Of a stretch of 64,000 nt of DNA, positions 16,876 through 24,238 are shown one piece after another. Within the stretch, counting starts at the first letter, position 1. Every line of letters begins with the position of its first letter. The notes beneath the pieces were generated by a model that was given only the letters and a program-made list of their open reading frames with translations, did not search any database and had not been told where the DNA came from. The position numbers and the translations under genes were made by a program. The stretch covers positions 1-64,000 of the forward strand of contig NZ_URDP01000001.1 of assembly GCF_900546705.1 (NCBI RefSeq), written 5' to 3'. The DNA is from an uncultured Oscillibacter sp. (lineage in GTDB: Bacteria; Bacillota; Clostridia; Oscillospirales; Oscillospiraceae).

Positions 16876-16885
16876 TCGTGCACGA
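16876..16885. promoter_or_regulatory. candidate LacI-type operator of the ABC operon
   Basis: TCGTGCACGA is a perfect 10-bp palindrome starting about 10 nt downstream of the -10 box of the importer promoter. Related ATGCACG half-sites occur twice near the regulator promoter (17049-17066). The divergently encoded LacI-type protein is the obvious ligand. Confidence 0.6.
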
Positions 16886-16894
16886 TCTGGAAAT

Positions 16895-16923
16895 AGCATA
16901 TCAATCGCAATATTAAATTTCAA
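16895..16923 (-). promoter_or_regulatory. promoter of the ABC importer operon
   Basis: On the minus strand TTGAAA (16923-16918) and TATGCT (16900-16895) have 17-bp spacing. The binding-protein start codon is 61 nt downstream of the -10 box. Confidence 0.7.
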
Positions 16924-17072
16924 CGCAGCTCTCTGTAAAATTTGCATGGACTTTTAATGTAAAAAATGCTGTAAATCCATAAAAACATCAAAGCATTTGT
17001 GTATATTTTGACGAGACACGCTTAAAAGACGCAAAATCACCAAATTCCATGCACGAAAATGCACGGTTTTTC

Positions 17073-17101
17073 TTGACAAGCCAGACGCGGATTAATATAC
17101 T
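17073..17101 (+). promoter_or_regulatory. promoter of the LacI-type regulator gene
   Basis: TTGACA (17073-17078), 17-bp spacer, TATACT (17096-17101). Two ATGCACG half-sites lie just upstream of the -35 box. Confidence 0.8.
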
Positions 17102-17144
17102 GCACTTGAAACAGCTGAAACGGGGGAGCGTGGGGGATTTGAAA

Positions 17145-18191
17145 GTGACGTTGAAACAGATTGCCGACATTGCCGGTGTCTCCAGAGGCACGGTAGACCG
17201 GGCAATCCACAACCGCGAAGGAGTCAATCCGCAGGTGCGGGAGCGTGTTTTGACCGTGGCTGAGAGCCTGGGCTATACGCCCAACATCGCCGGCAAGCAG
17301 CTGTCGGCCCGCAAGCTCCACCTGAAGCTGGGCGTGGTTCTCCCGCCTCGCCGGCGCGGGTTCTGGGAGGATGTCTACCAGGGCCTGGATGCGGTGCAGG
17401 AGGAGCTGTCCGACTATGGCGTGACGATCCTGTGCAGACCGTATGAAAAGTATTCCGCAGCAAGTCAGCTGGCACTGATTGATCAGCTTTTGGAAGAGGG
17501 AATGTCCGGGCTGGCCATTGCCGCAGTCAATGACCCCTCCATTCAAAGGCGTCTCAACGGCCTCATGGAAGCCGGACTTCCGGTGGTTGTCGTCAATTCA
17601 GAGATTGAGCACATCGCTCCTCTTTGCTATGTGGGGGCGGACTACTTGTTCAGCGGACGTACGGCGGCGGGAATTTTGGGCCTGATTGCCCGGAGGCAGC
17701 ATGTGGAGCTGATGGTGTTTACCGGGACCAATATGATGCTCAGCCATACCAACCGGATTACCGGCTTTTTGCAGGAGCTTACGCGCCTGGAGACCGACTG
17801 TCATCTGATCGACATCTGCAAGCTGTTCGACAGCGCCGAGATGTCGGATGAGCAGCAGGCCTATCAGACGGCCGCCGCCAGACTCAGACAGCACCCGGAG
17901 ACAACCGCTGTCTTTACGGCGGCGGGGCCTGTTCAGATTGTTGCCCGGGCCATCCGGGACACAGGGATGCTGGGAAAGGTCACACACATTTCCTTTGACC
18001 TCAATACGGAGACACTTCCCGGACTTCAGGACGGGAGCTTGACGGCGGTGATCGGGCAGGAGGCGTTCAAGCAGGGGTACCAGCCCATCAAGCTGCTGTT
18101 TGACTATCTGGTCAACGGCATGGAGCCCCAGGATCGGCGCATGATCCTGCAAAATGAGATCTTTATTCAGCAAAATGCGTTCTTGCGGTGA
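17145..18191 (+). CDS. LacI-family regulator of the importer operon
   Basis: 348 aa from a GTG at 17145, chosen because the family begins TLKQIADIAGVSRGTVDRAI and GGGGGA lies 7 nt upstream; a TTG two codons earlier is the alternative. Residues 1-60 form the LacI helix-turn-helix plus hinge (YTPNIAGKQLSARK). The rest is a periplasmic-binding-like sensor (Peripla_BP_4 type). It is transcribed divergently from the ABC operon, with palindromes near both promoters, so it very likely controls that operon in response to the imported compound or a product of it. Confidence 0.88.
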   Translation: MTLKQIADIAGVSRGTVDRAIHNREGVNPQVRERVLTVAESLGYTPNIAGKQLSARKLHLKLGVVLPPRRRGFWEDVYQGLDAVQEELSDYGVTILCRPYEKYSAASQLALIDQLLEEGMSGLAIAAVNDPSIQRRLNGLMEAGLPVVVVNSEIEHIAPLCYVGADYLFSGRTAAGILGLIARRQHVELMVFTGTNMMLSHTNRITGFLQELTRLETDCHLIDICKLFDSAEMSDEQQAYQTAAARLRQHPETTAVFTAAGPVQIVARAIRDTGMLGKVTHISFDLNTETLPGLQDGSLTAVIGQEAFKQGYQPIKLLFDYLVNGMEPQDRRMILQNEIFIQQNAFLR

Positions 18192-18207
18192 AACGCCGGA
18201 GGAAAAA

Positions 18208-18246
18208 TAAAAAACGCCGGACGGATTTTTCCGTCCGGCGTTTTTT
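18208..18246 (+). terminator. terminator of the LacI-type gene
   Basis: AAACGCCGGACGGA/TCCGTCCGGCGTTTTTT hairpin with T-run. Its CCGGACGGA core recurs in the terminators near 55.3 and 61.2 kb. Confidence 0.92.
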
Positions 18247-18440
18247 GCGGGCTTTTATCCGGCACCGGCGGGAGTATGGCTGCGGCGCCTGCTTGCGGAG
18301 TGTGTCGCGCGTGGAGAGGCACTTGTGTGCTGCACGCACGATACGATGTAAAACTATATAAAAATTTCATGCAGAAGCAAAGTATATTTATTAAGTTTTC
18401 CGAATTATTGTAAGAAGTATTACTTTTTTTGGCGGCTCTC

Positions 18441-18468
18441 TTGACACGGATACAAAATCTGGTATGAT
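18441..18468 (+). promoter_or_regulatory. promoter of leader and LysM-peptidase gene
   Basis: TTGACA (18441-18446) and TATGAT (18463-18468), spacing 16. The predicted transcript starts ~18475 and runs through the leader ORF at 18513. Confidence 0.8.
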
Positions 18469-18512
18469 AAGCTAAAAATTTCCACGATACTTTTGCAGAA
18501 GGAGGCACAGAC

Positions 18513-18701
18513 ATGAAACAGGTTGTTTCTTTCCGGAGTCATTCCGCTTGTGCGGCGGCTTGCTTCGCCGCGGCTGCCTCCTGCGCGCACTGCGCCCACA
18601 TTCTGCTTTCTTTGCCGGATACCATGCGTTTGGTATCCGGCTTTTTGCTGCGTATTCTCAAACCAATTCATCCACGCCAGAGGAGTTGTCCTATCTGTTG
18701 A
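18513..18701 (+). CDS. putative leader peptide ORF (62 codons)
   Basis: ATG 18513 has an excellent GAAGGAGG site 7 nt upstream and lies 45 nt after a strong -10 box. The peptide is rich in Cys, His and Ala between residues 9 and 29 (SHSACAAACF, SCAHCAH). A perfect hairpin with five T (18614-18646) lies inside the ORF at codons 35-45, so a full-length product would need antitermination. This is the layout of a translated leader controlling a terminator, not of an ordinary gene. The alternative is a chance ORF over a structured 5' UTR. I do not recognise a family. Confidence 0.45.
   Translation: MKQVVSFRSHSACAAACFAAAASCAHCAHILLSLPDTMRLVSGFLLRILKPIHPRQRSCPIC
18614..18646 (+). terminator. attenuator-like hairpin inside leader ORF
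   Basis: GCCGGATACCA (18614-18624) pairs perfectly with TGGTATCCGGC (18631-18641) across a 6-nt loop, followed by TTTTT. A GC-rich hairpin GCGGCG...CGCCGC lies ~60 nt earlier and could be part of an alternative fold. Confidence 0.8.
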
Positions 18702-18719
18702 GCGAATGATTTCGCACAA

Positions 18720-18761
18720 TGGAGCGGTTCCGCCGGGCGTGGAACCGCTCCATATTTTTTT
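18720..18761 (+). terminator. second hairpin with T-run before the peptidase gene
   Basis: TGGAGCGGTTCC (18720-18731) pairs with GGAACCGCTCCA (18741-18752), followed by TATTTTTTT. With the first hairpin it makes two successive terminators between promoter and gene. No other strong promoter is evident after it. Confidence 0.8.
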
Positions 18762-18857
18762 GAATTCAATTTCTCCCTCTTACCGGCCGAAAGTGCGGAG
18801 AAAGTGAAGATAAATATTATTGATTATGAGAAAAACAGAAAGCGAGGGATATGTGGA

Positions 18858-20684
18858 ATGAAAAAGAAGTTCACTGCGTCCATGCTGGCTGTGGTCATGG
18901 GAGTACTCTCCTGTACCAATGCCTTTGCCGCCCAGACGCACACCGTCGTCAGCGGAGACACACTCTCCAAGATTGCAGCGGAGTACGACACCACCCTGGA
19001 AGAAGTAATCCGGGCCAACCCCCAGATCAAGGACCCTGACGTCATCTATCCCGGAAACAAGGTCACGATCCCCGATGACGGCAGCCAGAGCGCACCCGCT
19101 GCCACCGAAACTGCCTCGCAGAGTCAAGGTCAGACGTCCGTCAAGACCTCCATCAGCGGCATCACCGGTATCCGGGCAAAGCAGATTCCGGGGTACACCA
19201 TGGTGGACATTCCCGAAGGTGTCATCTCCTATGACTCCGATGTGGTGATGAACTATATCCAGGAATTTGCCAACCTCACCCAGGTTCCCCACTCCAGCTA
19301 CAACACTGCGAAGATCACCAAGTACCTCCAGGACTGGGCGGCTGCCAACGGAATCCAGTGTGAGACCGAGGAAATCGGCAACGTCATCATGTATCTGCCT
19401 GCCACGGAGGGGTACGAGGATGCGCCCACGGTCATTTTCGGCGGCCATATCGACATGGTGGAGGCTGTGGACCCGGGCGTGAGTCACGACTGGCAGAACG
19501 ATCCTCTGGATCTGATCTGGACGTCCAATTCCGTCAAGGCGGACGGAACCTCCCTGGGCGCTGATAACGGCAGCGGCCTTGCGTTTATGCTGACTTATAT
19601 GGACTATGCCGATGAATTTGTCCACGGTCCCACCCGCTTCATCTTCACGGTGGACGAGGAAGTGGGTCTGCTGGGCGCCCATGCCCTGGACCCCAAGTAC
19701 CTGGAGGGCGCCGATTATATGATCAACGTGGACGGCGGCTACGGCGGCGCGACCATCGCCTGCGCCGGCGGCAAGTACTTCGATTTCACCCATGCGGCGG
19801 AGTGGACCACCGCACCTGCGGACGCCGTGGCCTATGAGCTGGAATTCAGCGGACTCAAGGGCGGTCATTCCGCCGGCGTCGGCGGCGGCAAGGCTAATGC
19901 TCTGGTAGCCATGGCCAACGCCATTCTGGCCATTTCCCAGGCCGGGGTGGACGTGAGCATCGTCAGCTTCGAGGGCGGCAGCGCCAGCAACGCCATCCCC
20001 TCCTCCAGTAAGGCGGTCATTGCCATCAGCAGCGCCGATGTGGCCACGGCGGATCAGGTCATGCAGGACTTCGCCAAGAAGTTCGACGACTCCTACTCCG
20101 CCATTGAAACCAGCTATTCCTTCCGCTACGGTCGCAGCGACGCATCCGTCAGCAAGGTTCTTGATCCGGAGCTGTCTGTGACCCTGGTGGAGCTGATGAG
20201 CGCTGTCCCCAACAACATCCACACCCTGCTGGCTACCACCAGCGGCACGGAGGCCTCCTCCAACCTGGGTACCTTCTCCCTGACGGAGGACACGGTGACG
20301 TTCCGCTGCATGATGCGCAGCTCCTCCACCTATCAGTCTGAGCAGATCACCATCATCAACCAGGCCCTGGCCGATCTGTCCGGGTTTACCATGGACATTC
20401 CCGGCACGTTTGCAACCTGGCCCCTGAAGGGCGGCAACAAGCTGGGCGACATCGCGGCAGAGGTGTTCAAGGAGCAGACCGGTGAGGACTTCCCGCTGCA
20501 GGCAATCCACGCGGGCGTGGAGTGCGGCGAGTTTGCGGAGAAAAATGATTCCCTCTACATCATCTCTACCGGCGTCAGCGGCGGCAGCAACGGCCATACC
20601 ACTGCGGAGACCATGAACTTCGACATGGTCGAGGTGAGCATTGATTTCCTGGTGGCTCTGGCTGAGCGGCTGGCAAACGAGTAA
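18858..20684 (+). CDS. secreted LysM-M20 dipeptidase (PepD-like)
   Basis: 608 aa. Start ATG 18858 is preferred over 18804 because it begins directly with a signal peptide, MKKKFTASMLAVVMG...NAFAAQ, and GAGGG lies upstream. A LysM domain (~27-70, HTVVSGDTLSKIAAEYDTTL...VIYPGNKVTIP) precedes a Ser/Ala/Gln linker. An M20 metallopeptidase follows: metal and catalytic motifs GGHIDMVEAV, LGADNGSGLAF and TVDEEVGLLGA match PepD, the aminoacyl-histidine (carnosine-type) dipeptidase. PepD is normally cytosolic and lacks LysM, so an exported, wall-bound form is unusual. Likely role: hydrolysis of dipeptides or small peptides at the cell surface. It is transcribed alone behind the attenuator-like leader. 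Confidence 0.88.
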   Translation: MKKKFTASMLAVVMGVLSCTNAFAAQTHTVVSGDTLSKIAAEYDTTLEEVIRANPQIKDPDVIYPGNKVTIPDDGSQSAPAATETASQSQGQTSVKTSISGITGIRAKQIPGYTMVDIPEGVISYDSDVVMNYIQEFANLTQVPHSSYNTAKITKYLQDWAAANGIQCETEEIGNVIMYLPATEGYEDAPTVIFGGHIDMVEAVDPGVSHDWQNDPLDLIWTSNSVKADGTSLGADNGSGLAFMLTYMDYADEFVHGPTRFIFTVDEEVGLLGAHALDPKYLEGADYMINVDGGYGGATIACAGGKYFDFTHAAEWTTAPADAVAYELEFSGLKGGHSAGVGGGKANALVAMANAILAISQAGVDVSIVSFEGGSASNAIPSSSKAVIAISSADVATADQVMQDFAKKFDDSYSAIETSYSFRYGRSDASVSKVLDPELSVTLVELMSAVPNNIHTLLATTSGTEASSNLGTFSLTEDTVTFRCMMRSSSTYQSEQITIINQALADLSGFTMDIPGTFATWPLKGGNKLGDIAAEVFKEQTGEDFPLQAIHAGVECGEFAEKNDSLYIISTGVSGGSNGHTTAETMNFDMVEVSIDFLVALAERLANE

Positions 20685-20706
20685 CCACGGCAGATTTCTG
20701 AAAGGG

Positions 20707-20742
20707 CAGCGGCCGGACGAAAGGAACTTCGTTCGGCCGCTG
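20707..20742. terminator. convergent-gene terminator hairpin
   Basis: CAGCGGCCGGACGAA pairs with TTCGTTCGGCCGCTG (one G-T), between the peptidase gene and the oppositely oriented LysR gene. Confidence 0.75.
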
Positions 20743-20785
20743 CTGTTCAGGAATAGATACGAAGAAAACAAAAATGAAACGATTT

Positions 20786-21691
20786 TCAGAGCTTCTCTGA
20801 CAGCGCGGAGCCTAAAATTGCCCGCAATTCCACCAGAAATGCCTCCATCTGAGCAGTGATTACTTTACTTTGGTGAAATACCATTTGAACAGCCTGCTTT
20901 TGCTCCCAGCCGGAAATCTGGAGAATCCGAAGCCGTCCGGCCTGCGCGGATGTATAGACCGTATACAGTGGAAGAACAGACAAAAACGGGCCTTTTTCCA
21001 CTAGCCTCCGGGCGGTGTCCGCGCTTTGAAGTTTCATAAACGGGTGAGCTTCTATTTTTTTCGCCGCCAAAAAACTCCAAAAATGAATACTATATGAAGC
21101 GGAATCTTCCATCACAATCAGATCGTGCTGCGGAATTTCCTCCGCAGTGACATGCGTCTGATGCGCAAGGGGATGCAAGGGATTTACAACTGCCACAATG
21201 GGAACCTCCACAGCATCCCAAACATTCCAGCCAGCAGGAGGAAGCGGGTCGTCAATGAGACAGGCCACATCGATCTGGCCCTTTCGCAGAGCGTGTTTAA
21301 GCGAGGCCGCCGCATCGACAACAACTTCCAGCTGGACAAGCGGATACTGGCGGTGATAACTGATAAAGGCGTCTTCAAGCAGCAGCTCATACAGAGAGTC
21401 CACCATGCCAATTCGAACGATTCCGCCCATGGAACCCTCTAATCTCAGAGAATATTTCATTTTTGCAGTAGTGGACACGATTTGCTGGGCATACGGCAGT
21501 AAGGATTCTCCGTATGGTGTCAGAAAAACGCTTTTCCCAATACGGTCAAACAAGGGGACACCGACTTCCGCCTCAAGCTGCTTGATCTGAATGCTGACGT
21601 TTGATTGTGAGTAGCCCAGCTCTTGGCTTGCCTTTGTAAAGTTTTGCAAAGCGGCTACCCGTAAAAACGTATTTAGATTTCGAATTTCCAC
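20786..21691 (-). CDS. LysR-family regulator
   Basis: 301 aa. Of two possible GTG starts I take 21691, which has GAGGTG 7-8 nt upstream and gives the family's usual EIRNLNTFLRVAALQNFTKASQELGYSQSNVSIQIKQLE beginning. The N-terminal winged HTH (residues 1-60) is followed by a LysR_substrate effector domain. It is divergent from the lyase-racemase-carrier operon, the standard arrangement for a LysR activator of that operon, with an amino acid as probable coinducer (inference). Confidence 0.9.
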   Translation of the reverse strand: MEIRNLNTFLRVAALQNFTKASQELGYSQSNVSIQIKQLEAEVGVPLFDRIGKSVFLTPYGESLLPYAQQIVSTTAKMKYSLRLEGSMGGIVRIGMVDSLYELLLEDAFISYHRQYPLVQLEVVVDAAASLKHALRKGQIDVACLIDDPLPPAGWNVWDAVEVPIVAVVNPLHPLAHQTHVTAEEIPQHDLIVMEDSASYSIHFWSFLAAKKIEAHPFMKLQSADTARRLVEKGPFLSVLPLYTVYTSAQAGRLRILQISGWEQKQAVQMVFHQSKVITAQMEAFLVELRAILGSALSEKL

Positions 21692-21780
21692 CAGACACAC
21701 CTCGTTTCCAAGGACATTCTATAAAACTTGAAAAGGAGAATCAATCAATTTTCTTAATCAATAACATAAAATTTATTCGT

Positions 21781-21809
21781 TTCACAAAATTGATCTTTGT
21801 ATGTATGAT
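21781..21809 (+). promoter_or_regulatory. weak promoter of the lyase-racemase-carrier operon
   Basis: TATGAT (21804-21809) with a poor -35 TTCACA (21781-21786) at 17 bp. A degenerate -35 box is common at LysR-activated promoters. The 172-bp intergenic region is AT-rich with ATCAAT repeats around 21741-21765. Confidence 0.55.
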
Positions 21810-21863
21810 AAGAATCAGAAAGCCTTTTGAAGGTTTATCCTTTGCATGACAGGGAGGATGGCT

Positions 21864-23042
21864 ATGAATCGGATATTACATACAAAGACACTGGCAGTTC
21901 ATGCAGGAAGCAGGAAGGACGATGCTTTTGGCGCTATCAATGAACCAATTTACATGACCTCCAATTACAGAATCCCCACGGACGGCACACCGGTGGACTG
22001 GAGCGGCATCCACAGCAATATCTACTGCCGGAATCGGAATGTAAATCAAATGGTGCTTCAGGATAAGCTCTGTGCGCTTACCGGAGCGGAGGACGGAGCG
22101 GTATTTGCCAGTGGCGTGGCGGCACTGGCGGCGGTCTTTACAACCATGCTGAACTCCGGCGATCACGCAATTGTCTCTGAAGTTTGCTACAGTGCCACAA
22201 ACCTTTTATTTCGAGAGTATTTGCCCAAAAAATATGGCGTGGAGGTTACGCTCCTGGATACGACGGACACCGAAGCGGTTCGATCTGCCGTTCGTCCCAA
22301 TACAAGACTGATTCATGTGGAGACACCTGGAAATCCCACAACGGGAATCAGCGACCTGGATAAAATCGCCGGCATTGCCCATGCTGCCGGAGCAATTTTG
22401 AGCGTGGACGCCACCTTCGCCGGACCGATCTGTATCTATCCTTTGAAGCATGGGGCCGACCTTGAGATCCACAGCATGACAAAATACATCAACGGTCATG
22501 GCGACTGCCTGGGCGGGTGTGTACTGGGAAAAACAGAGCTGATTGATCAGATTAAGGAGCTGGCCATGGTAAACTACGGAGGGATTCTCAGCCCGTTTAA
22601 TGCTTGGCTGGTGGCCCGCGGTTTGACCACGGTTCCCCTGCGGATGAGACAGCACAGCGCTGGGGCACTGGCGGTGGCCCGGTACCTGGAAGAGTGCCCC
22701 GGGGTGCGGTTTGTCTGGTATCCGGGACTTGAAAGCCATCCTCAGCATGATCGGGCTGTCCGCTTGATGAATGGGCAGTACTCGGGGATGATTTCTTTTG
22801 ATATCAAAGGGGATGAGAAGGTACATCAGAAGTTTCTGGACTCTCTGCGGCTGGTGACCCATGCGGTCTCTTTGGGAGATGTGGAGAGCTTAATTGTTTA
22901 CTATGATAAAAACAGCGACAAGCTGCCTCACTATCCGAAGATATACCAAGAGGGATTCTTCCGCTTCAGCATCGGACTGGAAGACTCGGAAGACATCATC
23001 GAGGATTTAAGGCAAGCTATGAGTGCCTGCGGTATTTTGTGA
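21864..23042 (+). CDS. PLP-dependent Cys/Met-metabolism lyase
   Basis: 392 aa. The start at 21864 is 7 nt after GGGAGG. The fold is that of the cystathionine gamma-synthase/methionine gamma-lyase family: FASGVAALAAVF, VETPGNPTTGISDL, VDATFAGP, and the PLP lysine in HSMTKYINGHGD. The usual YSRxxNPT motif is replaced by YCRNRNVNQ, so the substrate site differs from typical members. Probable reaction: alpha,gamma- or alpha,beta-elimination of a sulfur or substituted amino acid to a 2-oxoacid plus ammonia. It is first in an operon with a racemase and an amino-acid carrier. Confidence 0.85.
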   Translation: MNRILHTKTLAVHAGSRKDDAFGAINEPIYMTSNYRIPTDGTPVDWSGIHSNIYCRNRNVNQMVLQDKLCALTGAEDGAVFASGVAALAAVFTTMLNSGDHAIVSEVCYSATNLLFREYLPKKYGVEVTLLDTTDTEAVRSAVRPNTRLIHVETPGNPTTGISDLDKIAGIAHAAGAILSVDATFAGPICIYPLKHGADLEIHSMTKYINGHGDCLGGCVLGKTELIDQIKELAMVNYGGILSPFNAWLVARGLTTVPLRMRQHSAGALAVARYLEECPGVRFVWYPGLESHPQHDRAVRLMNGQYSGMISFDIKGDEKVHQKFLDSLRLVTHAVSLGDVESLIVYYDKNSDKLPHYPKIYQEGFFRFSIGLEDSEDIIEDLRQAMSACGIL

Positions 23043-23072
23043 TGCCGGCAGGCAATGCAAGGGGTGATATGA

Positions 23073-24203
23073 ATGATATCCGATACTCAGCGCACATGGG
23101 TGGAAATTGATACCGGAGCACTGGTGCACAACCTGAATGTTGCCAGAAAACTGACCGGGCACAATGTAAAAATCATGTGTGTCATCAAAGGAAATGCCCA
23201 TGGCCATGGCGCTGTAAAATGCGGCCGTGTATTGGAAGAAAATGGGGCGGACGCGTTTGCGGTGGCTTGCCTGACAGAGGGAATGGAGCTCAGACAAAGC
23301 GGGATTCAGGCACCGATCCTGATCCTTGGCTGGACGCCGGCGGAGTACGCGGAACAACTAGCGGAGTATCATTTGGAGCAAAGCGTAATTGACGAAGCGT
23401 ATGCGCAGGAGCTGAGCGCGGCTGCCGGCAGGGCCGGGAAAGCCGTGGGGGTTCATGTGAAGCTGGATACCGGAATGTCCCGCACGGGAATTTATGCGCA
23501 GAGTGCCCCGGCTGCTGCGGCGCAGAGCATCGCTCGAATTGCACAGTTGCCGAATCTGCGGATCAAGGGAATCTTTACGCACTTTGCCGCGGCGGACATG
23601 CCGGAAAAAGATGCGTACACTGCCTGGCAGCTGTCAAACTACAACGCGGTTTTGCAGGAACTGGAGAGAATCGGATTCCATGAGCCGGTACTTCACCATG
23701 CCGGGAACAGCGCGTGTATCCTGTACCATCGGGAAGCATACTTTGACATGGTGCGGATGGGAGTCATGATGTATGGCCTCTATCCCGACGGGTCAATCCA
23801 GCCGAATGGCCAGCTGCAGCCTGCACTGACGCTGAAGGCCCGTGTGGCGCAGATAAAGGAACTGCCGGCAGGCGCGTATATCAGCTATGGCTGTACGGCG
23901 CAGACGAAGCGCCCCACCAGAATTGCGGTTGTTACGGCTGGCTATGCGGATTCCTATTGCAGAAGCATGAGCAACAAGGGGGCCTACGGGGTCATCCGCG
24001 GGCAAAAATGTCCCCAGATCGGGCGGGTTTGTATGGACATGTGCATGTTCGACGTTACGGACGCAGAGGTCAACCGGGGGGATGAGGTGATCTTGTATGG
24101 AAGGGGAGGCATGCCGATGGAAGAGGTAGCGGCTCTGACTGGCTCAATCAACTGTGAGCCGCTGTGCCTGCTGACAGATCGGGTAAAGAAAATTTATATT
24201 TGA
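23073..24203 (+). CDS. alr: alanine-racemase-family enzyme
   Basis: 376 aa. GGGGTG lies ahead of ATG 23073, 30 nt after the lyase gene. Fold-type III racemase: the PLP lysine in CVIKGNAHGHG (Lys ~39), VKLDTGMSRTG, FTHFAAAD, ISYGCT (catalytic-Tyr region), GYADSY and GRVCMDM. Two family positions are odd: YGHG is HGHG here, so the Tyr that helps bind PLP phosphate is His, and GYADG is GYADS. This points to a specialised racemase for another amino acid, possibly feeding the neighbouring lyase with the right enantiomer, rather than the housekeeping cell-wall Alr. Confidence 0.85.
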   Translation: MISDTQRTWVEIDTGALVHNLNVARKLTGHNVKIMCVIKGNAHGHGAVKCGRVLEENGADAFAVACLTEGMELRQSGIQAPILILGWTPAEYAEQLAEYHLEQSVIDEAYAQELSAAAGRAGKAVGVHVKLDTGMSRTGIYAQSAPAAAAQSIARIAQLPNLRIKGIFTHFAAADMPEKDAYTAWQLSNYNAVLQELERIGFHEPVLHHAGNSACILYHREAYFDMVRMGVMMYGLYPDGSIQPNGQLQPALTLKARVAQIKELPAGAYISYGCTAQTKRPTRIAVVTAGYADSYCRSMSNKGAYGVIRGQKCPQIGRVCMDMCMFDVTDAEVNRGDEVILYGRGGMPMEEVAALTGSINCEPLCLLTDRVKKIYI

Positions 24204-24238
24204 CAAGGCCGGAACGGACAAAAGGAGGAGAGCGCACC

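Noticed and set aside
18780..20771. 663-codon frame opposite the LysM-M20 gene
   Set aside because: No recognisable domain and a His/Gly-rich shadow composition; the plus-strand gene has all family motifs.
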